Of a stretch of 64,000 nucleotides of DNA, positions 53,465-63,158 are shown one piece after another (within the stretch, counting starts at the first letter, position 1; each line of letters begins with the position of its first letter). The position numbers and the translations under genes were made by a program. The notes under the pieces were generated by a model. It saw only the letters and a program-made list of their open reading frames with translations, made no database searches and was not told the origin of the DNA. The DNA is from Pseudomonas bubulae. Lineage in GTDB: Bacteria; Pseudomonadota; Gammaproteobacteria; Pseudomonadales; Pseudomonadaceae. The stretch spans positions 682,001-746,000 of the forward strand of contig NZ_UYJA01000003.1 of NCBI RefSeq assembly GCF_900618535.1, written 5' to 3'.

Positions 53465-53538
53465 CGCTGCCGACTCCTTGTCGTTGTTATGAAGTTGTTC
53501 AGTGCTTCAAACGAATGACAAGGCGCGGAGTTAGGCGA

Positions 53539-53556
53539 AAAGAGAATTATTTGTAA
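53539..53556. promoter_or_regulatory. Candidate Fur box of the TonB-dependent receptor
   Basis: On the minus strand TTTACAAATAATTCTCTT resembles the Fur consensus half NATAATNATTNTC and is placed where an iron-repressed promoter of the receptor would be. Confidence 0.6.
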
Positions 53557-53572
53557 AGAAGTGTCGGAAACC

Positions 53573-53597
53573 TGCGGGGCGCGCCGTGCGCCCCGCA
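53573..53597 (-). terminator. Hairpin after the phosphoethanolamine transferase gene
   Basis: TGCGGGGCGC and GCGCCCCGCA pair around GCCGT directly after the cptA stop. The T-run is poor, so termination could be weak. Confidence 0.6.
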
Positions 53598-53603
53598 CGT
53601 TGA

Positions 53604-55346
53604 TTATTGCTGGACCACGTTGGCAGGGGCGGGCTGTTTTGGCTTGATCAGGCTGAAGTCGATCAAGGCCTTTTGTGGGCGCGAGTAGGGGTCGCCAATC
53701 AGCTGCGGGCGGGCGACAAACGTGTCGCTGACCAGGCTTTTCTTGTCGTCCAGTTCGTCGGCACTGAGGCCCGCCAGGTCTGCCCAGGTGTGGATAAACT
53801 GCGAGCTGCTGTAAGGTCGCCCGAGGTCGGCAGCAAAATTCCAGGCATGGTTTTCACGCCACTTGGGCGAGGCCCAGGCCATAAACGGAATGGTGTACAT
53901 CGGGGCTGTCGGCTTGGCCTCGTTGCGGCCCAGCGTCGCGTGGCCGACCGAGTCGAACACGTCTTCACCGTGGTCCGACAGGTACAGCAGGAAACCATTG
54001 GGGTCGGTCTTGGCAAAGTCCTTGATCAGGCTCGATACAACAAAATCGTTGTACAGAACGGCATTGTCGTAGCTGTTGTAGGTGGGTACTTGTGCATCGC
54101 TCAAACCGGCGGGTACGCCACTACGGTCGACAAATTTGTCGAAGGTCGGTGGATAACGGTACTGGTAGCTCATATGCGTACCGAGCAGGTGAATCACGAT
54201 CAGCTTGCGCGGGGCGCTGTCGGCCAGGATCTTGTTGAAGGGCTCAATCACGTCGCCATCATACTGGCGGGCGTTCTGGTTGCGGTTGTTGTTGAGGTAA
54301 ACCTGCTGGTCAGCCTGCTCGGAGAAGGTCGTGAGCATGGTGTTGCGCTTGGTCATGGTTTGCTGGTTGGTGACCCAGAAGGTTTTGTAACCGGCTTGCT
54401 TCATCACGCTGACCAGTGACGGGGTGCTCAGGTACAGGTCGGGGTTTTCTTCGTCGGCAAAGGTCAGCACTTGTTGCAGCGCTTCAATGGTGTAGGGCCG
54501 CGGTGTCACCACGTTGTCGAAAATGGCCAGTTGATCGCGCAACTTGTCGAGGTTTGGCGTGGTTTCGCGCTGATAACCATACAGGCTCATGCGCTGGCGG
54601 TTGGTGGACTCGCCAATGACCAGTACCAGGGTAGTCGGCTTGCCGGCCTCGTTGTCCTTGAGGTTGGTCAGCGGCGGGATCTTGCTGACGCTGGCGAGCA
54701 TGCCCTGCATGTTGTCCAGTTGCTCCAGGTAGCGGCGATAAGCTACTAACATCTGCCACGGTACTGCAGGTTCAACACGGCTTTCGAAGCTTTCCATGGC
54801 CGTGGCCAGGTTGTCGTGCTTGATCGTCTGTTTGACCAGCGGGTAGCCGATAACCGCCACCAATATGGCCACCGCTGCAGCCCAGGCCTGCATGCGCGGC
54901 AAATACACCGGGCGCAGGCGGGTCCACAGAAACACCGCAAAGGCGGTATGTGCCAGGAATGCCAGCACCATCCACCAGGCAAAGTACTGGGTCATGTATT
55001 CGCCAGCTTCAGAGATGTTCGACTCGAACATGATGAAGATGACGCTTTGCGAGAATTCCTGTTGATAGATAAAGAAGTAGCCCAGGCTGGCCATCGAACA
55101 GGCCCACAGCACGACACCAATGACCGCCGCCATTGCCCGGGTGTGCCTGGGAAACATCAGCATCGGGGCCAGCCAGATGGCACTCATCACAAAGGCTTGG
55201 CGAAAGCCTGAGAACCCGGAAGTGCCAGTCAGCTGGATAAGCAGTTGGGTAATGCCGGAAAAATACCAAAAGAACAGGAACAGCCAGCCAAGGCCTGCCC
55301 AATCGAATCCCTTCGCAGATGTATTACTGCGTTTGAACATCCCCAT
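53604..55346 (-). CDS. cptA: Phosphoethanolamine transferase (CptA/EptA type)
   Basis: From ATG 55346 (GGAG site upstream) this is a 580-residue inner-membrane enzyme. Five membrane helices occupy residues 15-175 and a periplasmic sulfatase-like domain follows. The zinc-binding Glu and nucleophile Thr are in VIGESTNRQRMSLYGYQRETTPN (E246, T248), and the second metal motif is SDHGEDVFDSVGH. The enzyme adds phosphoethanolamine to lipopolysaccharide, heptose in CptA or lipid A in EptA; core LPS seems more likely given the CptA-like length and helices. Activity of this family can lower susceptibility to cationic peptides. The name CptA is a best guess between close relatives. Confidence 0.85.
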   Translation of the reverse strand: MGMFKRSNTSAKGFDWAGLGWLFLFFWYFSGITQLLIQLTGTSGFSGFRQAFVMSAIWLAPMLMFPRHTRAMAAVIGVVLWACSMASLGYFFIYQQEFSQSVIFIMFESNISEAGEYMTQYFAWWMVLAFLAHTAFAVFLWTRLRPVYLPRMQAWAAAVAILVAVIGYPLVKQTIKHDNLATAMESFESRVEPAVPWQMLVAYRRYLEQLDNMQGMLASVSKIPPLTNLKDNEAGKPTTLVLVIGESTNRQRMSLYGYQRETTPNLDKLRDQLAIFDNVVTPRPYTIEALQQVLTFADEENPDLYLSTPSLVSVMKQAGYKTFWVTNQQTMTKRNTMLTTFSEQADQQVYLNNNRNQNARQYDGDVIEPFNKILADSAPRKLIVIHLLGTHMSYQYRYPPTFDKFVDRSGVPAGLSDAQVPTYNSYDNAVLYNDFVVSSLIKDFAKTDPNGFLLYLSDHGEDVFDSVGHATLGRNEAKPTAPMYTIPFMAWASPKWRENHAWNFAADLGRPYSSSQFIHTWADLAGLSADELDDKKSLVSDTFVARPQLIGDPYSRPQKALIDFSLIKPKQPAPANVVQQ

Positions 55347-55708
55347 ACAGCGCTCCAGCTGATAACTACTTGAATGGTCAGTGCCATGTAGCCAGGCACA
55401 GCACATGAGTACTGCCTCAAGAGTGGGCAGTCACAAAGTGTTTAAGTATCGCCAAGGGGATGTGAAAACTTTGTCACCCATGATCGGGCTGGTAGACATG
55501 GATCGGTCTTGTCGCACCTTGAAAATGTTACGTTTTTTGCAGTCTTTACTGCTTCGTCCGTCTGTTGAGTGTATTGAATCGGGAATCTGCCCTCCAGCTT
55601 GTGCGAAACTATGCAGCATGTGTCAGGGCTGATCCTGATCGGGCACCTTGGGCAATGCTGCACCGAGGTGCTGTACACCTATTTATTTGTCGTTGGGAGC
55701 AACAGTAC
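55347..55708. other. Intergenic region before gnd, no gene seen
   Basis: This 362 bp divergent gap holds the promoters of cptA and gnd. The frame upstream of gnd is open from 55565, but the ATG at 55709 gives the normal N-terminus. I saw no clear hairpin or known operator such as a HexR site. Confidence 0.45.
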
Positions 55709-56689
55709 ATGCAGTTGGGAATTATTGGATTGGGCCGTATGGGCGGGAATATCGCGCGGCGTCTGATGCTCAATGGGCATACAACCGTGGTTTTTGACCG
55801 CAATACCGACTTTGTCAGCGCTCTGGAACAGGAAGGCGCCACCGCCGTTGCCGATTTGCCAGCGCTGGTCGCAGGCCTGGCCAAACCCCGTGCTGTCTGG
55901 GTCATGCTGCCTTCCGGTGCGCCGACCGAAGACACCATCGAGACTTTGAGCGAGTTGCTGGACGCCGATGACATCATCATTGATGGCGGCAACACCTTCT
56001 ACAAGGATGACATTCGTCGTTCTCAGTCGCTGGCCGAGAAAGGCATCCAGTACGTTGACGTGGGTACATCGGGCGGCGTGTGGGGCCTGGAGCGCGGTTA
56101 TTGCATGATGATCGGCGGAGACAGCGCTGTCGTGAAACATCTGGACCCGCTGTTTGCAGCGCTGGCGCCAGGCATGGGCGATATTGCGCGGACCAAAGAT
56201 CGCACCTCTGACGATGACCGTGCCGAGCGTGGTTACATCCATGCTGGCCCGGCTGGCGCTGGCCATTTCGTCAAAATGGTGCACAACGGTATCGAGTACG
56301 GCTTGATGCAGGCGTACGCCGAAGGTTTCAACCTGATGAAGATGAAAGGTGGTGAAAACCTGCCTGAAGAGCAGCGTTTTGACCTGAACCTGGGTGATAT
56401 CGCTGAAGTCTGGCGTCGTGGCAGCGTGGTGTCTTCCTGGTTGCTGGATTTGACCGCCGATGCTCTGGCCACTGATGAGCCGCTGGATGGCTACTCGGGC
56501 GCCGTCGCAGACAGTGGCGAAGGCCGCTGGACCATCGAGGCCGCAATGGAGCAGTCGACCCCGGTGCCAGTGTTGTCGCAAGCCCTGTTTGCCCGCTACA
56601 GTTCACGCCAGCAAAGCCTCTATGGCGACAAATTGTTGTCAGCCATGCGCTTTGGTTTCGGCGGCCACGTGGAGACGCCTAAAAAATGA
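55709..56689 (+). CDS. gnd: 6-phosphogluconate dehydrogenase, short type
   Basis: A 326-residue decarboxylating dehydrogenase, distinct from the 470-residue E. coli Gnd. The cofactor motif [16 protein letters not shown] sits at residues 4-19 and the catalytic Lys is in [19 protein letters not shown]. It turns 6-phosphogluconate into ribulose 5-phosphate and CO2. Short family members often prefer NAD+; the fingerprint has an acidic residue where NADP enzymes have Arg (VFDRN), which can be read either way. It overlaps zwf by 4 bp and forms an operon with it. Confidence 0.92.
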   Translation: MQLGIIGLGRMGGNIARRLMLNGHTTVVFDRNTDFVSALEQEGATAVADLPALVAGLAKPRAVWVMLPSGAPTEDTIETLSELLDADDIIIDGGNTFYKDDIRRSQSLAEKGIQYVDVGTSGGVWGLERGYCMMIGGDSAVVKHLDPLFAALAPGMGDIARTKDRTSDDDRAERGYIHAGPAGAGHFVKMVHNGIEYGLMQAYAEGFNLMKMKGGENLPEEQRFDLNLGDIAEVWRRGSVVSSWLLDLTADALATDEPLDGYSGAVADSGEGRWTIEAAMEQSTPVPVLSQALFARYSSRQQSLYGDKLLSAMRFGFGGHVETPKK

Positions 56690-58209
56690 CCGATCTGTCC
56701 AGTAAACCTGATGCCAAGCCTGCGCCGCCCACCACTCTGTTTTTGTTTGGTGCCCACGGTGATCTGGTCAAGCGCTTGCTGATGCCGGCGCTGTACAACT
56801 TGAGTCGTGATGGTTTACTGGACGGTGGCCTGCGCATTGTGGGCGTCGACCACAATGCGATCAGTGATGAGGGATTTGCCAAAAAGCTGGAAGACTTCAT
56901 TCGCAATGAAGCGTCCAGCAAAGTGGATCATCCTGACGGCGAGGGCTTGAATGCCGCTCTATGGGCCTCGCTGGCGAAGAACATCAGCTATGTGCAGGGC
57001 GATTTTCTCGATGACAGTACCTACGCGGCGCTGGAACAGAAGATTTTCGCCAGTGGCACCGCCAATGCGGTGTTCTATCTGGCTACTGCACCGCGCTTTT
57101 TCAGCGAAGTCGTGCAGCGGCTGGGCGCCAGCGGGTTGCTCAAGGAAACCCCGGAGGCTTTTCGCCGGGTAGTCATTGAAAAACCTTTTGGCTCTGACGT
57201 GCAAACAGCCCAGGCATTGAACGAATGCCTGCTGAGCGTCATGAGCGAGAAGCAGATCTACCGGATTGACCATTACCTGGGCAAGGAAACCGTCCAGAAC
57301 ATTTTGGTCAGCCGTTTCTCCAACGGGCTTTTCGAAGCTTTCTGGAACAATCATTACATTGACCATGTGCAGATCACGGCGGCAGAAACCGTCGGGGTTG
57401 AGACACGTGGCAGTTTTTACGAACACACCGGCGCCTTGCGCGACATGCTGCCCAACCATCTGTTTCAACTGCTGGCGATGGTCGCGATGGAGCCCCCTGC
57501 GGCCTTTGGTGCCGATGCGGTGCGCGGTGAAAAGGCCAAGGTGATTGGCGCAATCCGCCCCTGGTCCAAAGAGGATGCGCTGAAGAACTCGGTGCGCGGG
57601 CAGTACACTCAGGGTGAGTCCGGCGGCAAGCCGGTGGTGGGTTATCGCCAGGAAAACAATGTGGCGGCCGACAGCAGCACCGAAACCTTCGTTGCGCTCA
57701 AGGTGATGATCGACAACTGGCGCTGGGTGGGCGTGCCGTTTTATCTGCGCACCGGCAAGCGCATGAGTGCGCGGGACACTGAAATCGCCATCTGCTTCAA
57801 GCCTGCGCCTTATGCGCAATTCCGTGACACCGACGTTGAACGGTTGCAGCCCAACTATTTGCGGATCCAGATCCAGCCCAATGAAGGCATGTGGTTTGAC
57901 CTGCAGGCCAAGCAACCCGGGCCGGGGCTGAAAATGGCCAATATCGAGTTGGGTTTTGCGTACAAGGACTTTTTCCAAATGCAGCCTTCAACAGGCTACG
58001 AGACCTTGATCTACGACTGCCTTACTGGCGACCAGACCTTGTTTCAACGTGCGGACAACATTGAAAACGGCTGGCGGGGTGTGCAACCTTTTCTGGATGC
58101 GTGGCAGGAACAAACGGACGTGCAACCGTACAAGGCCGGTGAAGACGGTCCTGAGGCCGCTAAAGAATTGCTGGGTCGCGATGGGCGTGTCTGGCTCAAC
58201 ATAGGATGA
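56686..58209 (+). CDS. zwf: Glucose-6-phosphate 1-dehydrogenase
   Basis: A 507-residue enzyme of normal length. The NAD(P) motif is [13 protein letters not shown] near residue 17, the substrate and catalytic-His motif is [13 protein letters not shown], and the EKPFGSD segment with the catalytic Lys precedes it. It oxidises glucose-6-phosphate to 6-phosphogluconolactone. The gene is linked to gnd and a HAD hydrolase through 4 bp overlaps on both sides, not to edd/pgl/eda as the main zwf usually is, so it is likely a second isozyme. Confidence 0.94.
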   Translation: MTDLSSKPDAKPAPPTTLFLFGAHGDLVKRLLMPALYNLSRDGLLDGGLRIVGVDHNAISDEGFAKKLEDFIRNEASSKVDHPDGEGLNAALWASLAKNISYVQGDFLDDSTYAALEQKIFASGTANAVFYLATAPRFFSEVVQRLGASGLLKETPEAFRRVVIEKPFGSDVQTAQALNECLLSVMSEKQIYRIDHYLGKETVQNILVSRFSNGLFEAFWNNHYIDHVQITAAETVGVETRGSFYEHTGALRDMLPNHLFQLLAMVAMEPPAAFGADAVRGEKAKVIGAIRPWSKEDALKNSVRGQYTQGESGGKPVVGYRQENNVAADSSTETFVALKVMIDNWRWVGVPFYLRTGKRMSARDTEIAICFKPAPYAQFRDTDVERLQPNYLRIQIQPNEGMWFDLQAKQPGPGLKMANIELGFAYKDFFQMQPSTGYETLIYDCLTGDQTLFQRADNIENGWRGVQPFLDAWQEQTDVQPYKAGEDGPEAAKELLGRDGRVWLNIG

Positions 58210-59024
58210 GTGACGTGAAGCAAAACCCGATTGAGCTGGTGTTGTGTGACATGGATGGCACCCTGCTTTTACCTGATCACAGTATCAGCCCGCGCAACCT
58301 GGCGGCAGTCAAGGCGCTGCAGGCCGCCGGCATTCATTTCACCCTGGCTACCGGCCGCCCGCCACGGGCCATGCGCGATTATATCCGGCAGTTGGGGGTT
58401 GAGCTGCCGACTGCCGGGTTCAATGGCGGGGTGCTGGTCAACGCCGATGGCAGCGTGCTGCAGTCCCACCATGTGCCGTACCAGGCCGTACTCAAGACAC
58501 TCGAGTTTTTGGCCGGGCATGACGTTGAGGTCTGGGTGTTTGCCGACGATGAGTGGCTGTTGCGCGACCCGACGGGGCCGATGGTTGCCCACGAGCAGCA
58601 GGGCCTGGGTTATGCCCCGCTGGTAGTCGAGAGTTTTGAACCCTACCTGCACCGGGTGGACAAGATCGTGGCCACTACCGGCAATGCACCCTTGTTGGTC
58701 GAGCTGGAGCAGCGTTTGCAGCAGTTACTGCATGGGGAGGCCTCTGCCAGCCGCTCCCAGGCCCGTTATCTTGATATCACCGCGCTCAGGGCCAATAAAG
58801 GCGATGCCCTTGCCACGCTGGCCGAACACCTGGGTGTGCCTCTTGAGCGCACGGTGGCGATTGGTGATGGCGGCAATGATCCGGCCATGTTCCAGCGTGC
58901 CGGGCTGTCGATTGCCATGGGCCAGGCCGATGCGCCTATTCGCGAGCAGGCGATGCATGTCACCGGCAGCAATACTGAAGATGGCGTTGCCCAGGCGATC
59001 GAGCGGTTTATCCTGACGCGCTGA
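58206..59024 (+). CDS. Cof-type HAD-IIB hydrolase
   Basis: A 272-residue HAD phosphatase. Motif I is VLCDMDGTLL (catalytic Asp near residue 15), motif II is TLATGRPPRA, motif III is KGDALATLAEHLG and motif IV is VAIGDGGNDPAMFQRAG; the C2b cap lies between. It overlaps the zwf stop by ATGA and is the third operon gene. Relatives dephosphorylate sugar phosphates such as those of the pentose pathway, so a clean-up role beside gnd-zwf is reasonable, but unproven. Confidence 0.88.
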   Translation: MSDVKQNPIELVLCDMDGTLLLPDHSISPRNLAAVKALQAAGIHFTLATGRPPRAMRDYIRQLGVELPTAGFNGGVLVNADGSVLQSHHVPYQAVLKTLEFLAGHDVEVWVFADDEWLLRDPTGPMVAHEQQGLGYAPLVVESFEPYLHRVDKIVATTGNAPLLVELEQRLQQLLHGEASASRSQARYLDITALRANKGDALATLAEHLGVPLERTVAIGDGGNDPAMFQRAGLSIAMGQADAPIREQAMHVTGSNTEDGVAQAIERFILTR

Positions 59025-59148
59025 AGGGGGCTGTGACAGGTCGTTTTGTCCGTATTTTGGCGTGATCGCGGCCTGCCTGCAGCCTGCAAGCCTTGTTATA
59101 GTCCGCCGCTTATCGGCCGGCGACGGCGCCCCGCAAAGGATTCAGGTT

Positions 59149-59961
59149 ATGTCCGATTACCAGGCTTTTCAGGTTGAGTTGAACGGCAATATCGCCCATG
59201 TACAGATCAATCGACCTGAAAAGGTCAATGCGATGAATGCTGCGTTCTGGTCCGAAATCATCGATATCTTCCAGTGGATTGATGAAACTGACGCGGTGCG
59301 TGTGGTGGTGCTCAGTGGGGCGGGCAAGCATTTCTCGGCCGGCATCGACCTGATGCTGCTGGCGTCGGTGGCCAATGAAATGGGCAAGGATGTGGGGCGC
59401 AACGCCCGCATGCTGCGACGAAAAATCCTGCAAATGCAGGCCTCGTTCACTGCCGTCGACCAGTGCCGCAAGCCAGTTCTGGCGGCGGTTCAGGGTTACT
59501 GCATTGGCGGGGCGATAGACCTGATTGCCGCCTGCGACATGCGCTACGCCGCTGAAGATGCACAGTTCTCGATCAAGGAAATCGATATGGGCATGGCCGC
59601 CGATGTCGGGACACTGCAACGCCTGCCGCGTATCATCGGTGATGGCATGCTCCGCGAGCTGGCCTATACCGGGCGAATGGTCGCGGCAGATGAAGCTCGC
59701 GCCATCGGCCTGGTAAACCGGGTCTACAGTGATCAACAGGCGTTGCTTGAGGGCGTTATGGCGATTGCCCAGGAAATCGCCAGTAAATCGCCGATTGCCA
59801 TTGCTGGCACCAAGCAGATGATCGGCTATATGCGCGATCACCGAGTGGAGGATGGCCTGGAATATGTTGCGACGTGGAATGCTGCGATGCTGCAATCCAG
59901 CGATCTGCGCCTGGCAATGACCGCGCATATGACCAAGCAGAAACCCGAATTTCTCGATTGA
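59149..59961 (+). CDS. Delta(3,5)-delta(2,4)-dienoyl-CoA isomerase
   Basis: A 270-residue crotonase-fold enzyme. KEIDMGMAADVGTLQRLP is the signature that, in the rat ECH1 enzyme, carries the active-site Asp and Glu of dienoyl-CoA isomerase; GYCIGGAIDLIAACDMRY and HFSAGIDLMLL form the oxyanion hole. It shifts double bonds of polyunsaturated fatty acids so beta-oxidation can go on. Start at 59149 follows AGGATTCAGG. The open frame extends 29 codons upstream, but the internal ATG gives the normal N-terminus. It stands 31 bp before nudC. Confidence 0.9.
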   Translation: MSDYQAFQVELNGNIAHVQINRPEKVNAMNAAFWSEIIDIFQWIDETDAVRVVVLSGAGKHFSAGIDLMLLASVANEMGKDVGRNARMLRRKILQMQASFTAVDQCRKPVLAAVQGYCIGGAIDLIAACDMRYAAEDAQFSIKEIDMGMAADVGTLQRLPRIIGDGMLRELAYTGRMVAADEARAIGLVNRVYSDQQALLEGVMAIAQEIASKSPIAIAGTKQMIGYMRDHRVEDGLEYVATWNAAMLQSSDLRLAMTAHMTKQKPEFLD

Positions 59962-59991
59962 AGGCTTTGTAACCTGAACAAGGATCACTTG

Positions 59992-60822
59992 ATGACACCG
60001 CGTTGGATCACGGCAGTACTGGATACAGACCTGACTGGCGGCTGGGCCGTGGCGCGCGGCCCCGACGGTTTTCTGAATGATGACAATGGCCCGCTGTTCC
60101 CTCGCGAATGGCTCAAACGCCAGAACTTGCCGGTACTGGCCGAGCATGGCATCGGCCACCTCGACGGCGAGCCGGTATATTTGCTGGAGCTCAAGGGCGC
60201 CGCTCAGGTAGAGGGCTGCCATTGGCAGGGCTTGCGCGCCTTTATGCTGGGCGACGACCACACGCTTTATAAAGTGCTGGGTTATGCCGCGCAAATCGGC
60301 ACCTGGGCTCGTGAACATCGTTTTTGCGGCAGTTGCGGGCAGGCCATGACGCAGGTGTCAAGGGAGCGGGCGATGTACTGCGCTACCTGTGACTTGCGCA
60401 GTTACCCGCGCATATCGCCGAGCATGATCGTGTTGATTACCCGTGGTGATGAAGTGCTGCTGGCCCGTTCGCCGCGCTTTGTGCCGGGGGTTTACAGCAC
60501 CCTGGCGGGCTTCGCCGAGCCAGGCGAGTCGGCCGAGGATTGCCTGATTCGTGAAGTGCGCGAAGAAGTGCAGCTGGAGGTCAGGAACATCCAGTATGTG
60601 GGCAGCCAGTGCTGGCCGTTCCCGCACTCGATGATGCTGGGGTTTCACGCGGAATATGCCGGGGGCGAGATTGTGCCCCAGGCCGATGAGATAGAAGATG
60701 CGCAGTGGTTCAATGTGCATCAATTACCGCCGTTGCCGGCGTCGCGCTCGATTGCGCGCTATCTTATCGACCTGTATGTGGCGCGTCGCTTAGGCCATGC
60801 CGAACCAGTGCTGCCAGGCTAG
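59992..60822 (+). CDS. nudC: NADH pyrophosphatase NudC
   Basis: A 276-residue Nudix hydrolase. A zinc ribbon with four Cys (FCGSCGQ and YCATCDL, about residues 105-125) precedes the Nudix box [21 protein letters not shown] and the NudC-specific [11 protein letters not shown] segment. It cleaves NADH to NMNH and AMP and removes NAD caps from RNA. The gene follows the isomerase closely. Its last 33 bp overlap the 3' end of the convergent TSUP gene. Confidence 0.94.
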   Translation: MTPRWITAVLDTDLTGGWAVARGPDGFLNDDNGPLFPREWLKRQNLPVLAEHGIGHLDGEPVYLLELKGAAQVEGCHWQGLRAFMLGDDHTLYKVLGYAAQIGTWAREHRFCGSCGQAMTQVSRERAMYCATCDLRSYPRISPSMIVLITRGDEVLLARSPRFVPGVYSTLAGFAEPGESAEDCLIREVREEVQLEVRNIQYVGSQCWPFPHSMMLGFHAEYAGGEIVPQADEIEDAQWFNVHQLPPLPASRSIARYLIDLYVARRLGHAEPVLPG

Positions 60823-61569
60823 GCGCACGGTCAGGCCCAGGACCACGGTAATAAATACCGGACGAATAAACTTGGCGCCGCCGCTGATCGCGCTGCGGGC
60901 GCCAAAGTAAGCGCCGACCATCACTGCAAAGCCCATGGTCAGGCCGATTATCCAGTCCACATGCCCGGAAAAGATAAACACCGACAGCGCTGCAATGTTG
61001 CTGACGAAGTTCATGCTGCGGGCCACACCGCTGGCCTTCACCAGATCGATGGGGTACATCAGCATGCTGCTGACAGTCCAGAACGCACCGGTGCCCGGGC
61101 CGGCCACGCCATCATAGAACCCCAGGCCCAGACCCTGCGGCAATTGCCATTTCTTTTTGATCGGCGCGTCGTTGTCGACGGGTGTTTTTGGGGTGCCGCC
61201 AAACAACAGGTAAATCCCGCAACCGAAGACAATCACCGGCAGCATCTTGTTGAGCCACTCTGCGGGCATGTAATGGGCGGCAGTTGCGCCAATCAGGCTG
61301 CCGACCAGGGTGCCGAAAATGGCCAGTTTCCACTCGCGGGGATGGAACAGTTTGCGACGGTAGAAGGTAAGGCTCGCCGTGGCTGCGCCGAAGGTCGAAC
61401 TGAGTTTGTTGGTCCCCAGCACAAGATGTGGCGGCAAGCCTGCGGTGAGCAGGGCAGGGGTGGTGAGCAAGCCGCCACCACCTGCGATGGCATCGATAAA
61501 ACCGGCAACAAAAGCAACGGCGGCCAGAATGGCGAGGGTGGTCAAATCTACGCTGAGTTCAAAAGGCAT
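60790..61569 (-). CDS. TSUP-family membrane transporter (YfcA/TauE-like)
   Basis: A 259-residue membrane protein with about eight hydrophobic segments. The N-terminal [42 protein letters not shown] is the strongest TSUP signature, and a second conserved patch is [19 protein letters not shown] proteins carry small sulfur or organic anions; YfcA has no firm substrate. It overlaps the end of nudC tail-to-tail. The neighbouring SfnR-like regulator and cysteine desulfurase hint at sulfur metabolism, but this is a weak link. Confidence 0.85.
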   Translation of the reverse strand: MPFELSVDLTTLAILAAVAFVAGFIDAIAGGGGLLTTPALLTAGLPPHLVLGTNKLSSTFGAATASLTFYRRKLFHPREWKLAIFGTLVGSLIGATAAHYMPAEWLNKMLPVIVFGCGIYLLFGGTPKTPVDNDAPIKKKWQLPQGLGLGFYDGVAGPGTGAFWTVSSMLMYPIDLVKASGVARSMNFVSNIAALSVFIFSGHVDWIIGLTMGFAVMVGAYFGARSAISGGAKFIRPVFITVVLGLTVRLAWQHWFGMA

Positions 61570-61741
61570 GGGATCGACTTAATTCGGCGGGACGTACAGC
61601 GCAGGCGCGCGGGAAGGACGTCATCTTACCGATAAGCGAGAACAGCGGCGATAGGGCTTTTGTGATTGCCCGACGGCGCCATGAACGATCATGGGGATCG
61701 TTTGGCGCTACGGTCAGGCAATTGCGTCAGCGGGTGTTCTA

Positions 61742-62827
61742 TTAATAGACGAGAGCGTCGGCATCCATCCGGCGGACGTTGACTGATAGTGCACCGAGCT
61801 TGATCAGCCGGGTGCGGGTGACGTTGCGACTCAAGCCCAGCAATTTGGCCGTGTGCACCTGGTTGTGATGGCAAAATTCATAAGCGCTGCGCAGCAGGGC
61901 GTCTTCGACGGTTTCATGCAGGGCTCCCGGTTCTTCTTCGAAAAGCTTGCGAAATGCGCGCTGCAACAGATCCCGGGTAGTGTGTTGAACCGGTTGTTGC
62001 GTCGGCAAGTCCTGGCGCCTGCTGCGTGACTGGGACAGGCGCAGGTCCTGCACCGTGATGGTCTGGTTGCGGCACAGCAGCAGGCTGTGGTGCACGACGT
62101 TTTCCAGCTCGCGAATATTGCCCTGCCAGGGGTGATGCACCAGGACTTGCTCGGCGCACTCGCTCAGGGCCGTTGGCCCGTGGGGCAGGCGTTGGCGATA
62201 GGTTTTCAGGAAGTGGCGGGCCAGCGGCAGAATATCTCCAGGTCGCTCGCGCAAGGGCAGCAACGCAAGGCTGACAACATTCAGGCGGTAATAGAGATCC
62301 TCGCGGAAATGTCCGGCATCGATGGCCTGCTCCAGGTTGACGTTGGTGGCAGCCAGCACCCGAACGTTGATCGGGGTGCTTTTGCGCGAACCCAGCCGCA
62401 CAACCTCTTGTTCTTGCAGGACGCGCAACAGCTTGACCTGGATGGCCAGCGGCAAGTCGCCGATTTCATCCAGAAACAACGTGCCGCCATCGGCCTCTTC
62501 AAACCAGCCGGATTTTGCACTCAGGGCGCCCGTGAAAGCACCTTTTTCATGGCCGAACAACTCAGCCTCAACCAGTGACTCGGCAAACGCCCCGCAGTTG
62601 ACCGCCACGAATGGCTGCTGGTGCCGGTGGCTGAGCTGATGGATATGGCGTGCAACGAGTTCCTTGCCGGTGCCGGTTTCTCCAATGATCAGCACACTGG
62701 CATCACTGGGGGCAATTTGTTGCAAGTGCGTCAACAGCGCTTTGGACGCTGGGTCTTCAAATACTTGGGCCGTGGCGCGTATGGACGTGGCCAGTGCCGG
62801 GGTGGCAGGTAATGTTAAAAGCTGCAT
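61742..62827 (-). CDS. sfnR: SfnR-like sigma-54-dependent activator without a sensory domain
   Basis: A 361-residue enhancer-binding protein. The AAA+ domain begins almost at the N-terminus: Walker A GETGTGKE, the sigma-54 contact loop GAFTGA, Walker B TLFLDEIGD, and RELENVVHHS; a Fis-type HTH lies at the C-terminus (HTAKLLGLSRNVTRTRLIKLG). There is no receiver, GAF or PAS domain, as in SfnR of Pseudomonas, which drives dimethyl sulfone and sulfonate use when sulfate is short. Its level, rather than a ligand, would then set activity. Start has AAGGAG 6 bp upstream. The name is likely but not certain. Confidence 0.8.
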   Translation of the reverse strand: MQLLTLPATPALATSIRATAQVFEDPASKALLTHLQQIAPSDASVLIIGETGTGKELVARHIHQLSHRHQQPFVAVNCGAFAESLVEAELFGHEKGAFTGALSAKSGWFEEADGGTLFLDEIGDLPLAIQVKLLRVLQEQEVVRLGSRKSTPINVRVLAATNVNLEQAIDAGHFREDLYYRLNVVSLALLPLRERPGDILPLARHFLKTYRQRLPHGPTALSECAEQVLVHHPWQGNIRELENVVHHSLLLCRNQTITVQDLRLSQSRSRRQDLPTQQPVQHTTRDLLQRAFRKLFEEEPGALHETVEDALLRSAYEFCHHNQVHTAKLLGLSRNVTRTRLIKLGALSVNVRRMDADALVY

Positions 62828-63158
62828 TGACAGCTCCTTTTAACAGGGGCTCTGCCCACAAAAGGAAAGCCGGAGGCAGCTTTATAAAGTTATTTTGTTA
62901 TTCCGTAAACTAACCTAATTCCATATTTATATATCGATATTGCATATCGGACTTGCATCGCGACCTGTTTTTAGCGCTTTATAAGACACTGCTTTCCAGG
63001 CCTCCTTAATTTAGGATTGAGCCTGGGAGGGTTTTCTCTTATTTACCTGTTTTCACCCGGCTCAATCAGTTATTTCTAACGGCCGCATTTTCAAGTGGTC
63101 TCATTAATCCTCAATCAGGGACGCCCTGATTCAGGAAAGCGCTCAGTGGATTTGAACA
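62828..63158. other. AT-rich divergent region between the sigma-54 activator and the desulfurase
   Basis: This 331 bp gap holds no gene. It is strongly AT-rich near 62880-62960, typical of promoters. An imperfect hairpin with CCAGGC and GCCTGG arms lies around 62997-63025 and is followed by GGGTTTTCTC. No convincing -24/-12 sigma-54 pair was found. Confidence 0.4.

Noticed and set aside
59110..60318. 402-codon open frame opposite the dienoyl-CoA isomerase and nudC
   Set aside because: Spans two real genes on the other strand and lacks motifs or a ribosome-binding site.
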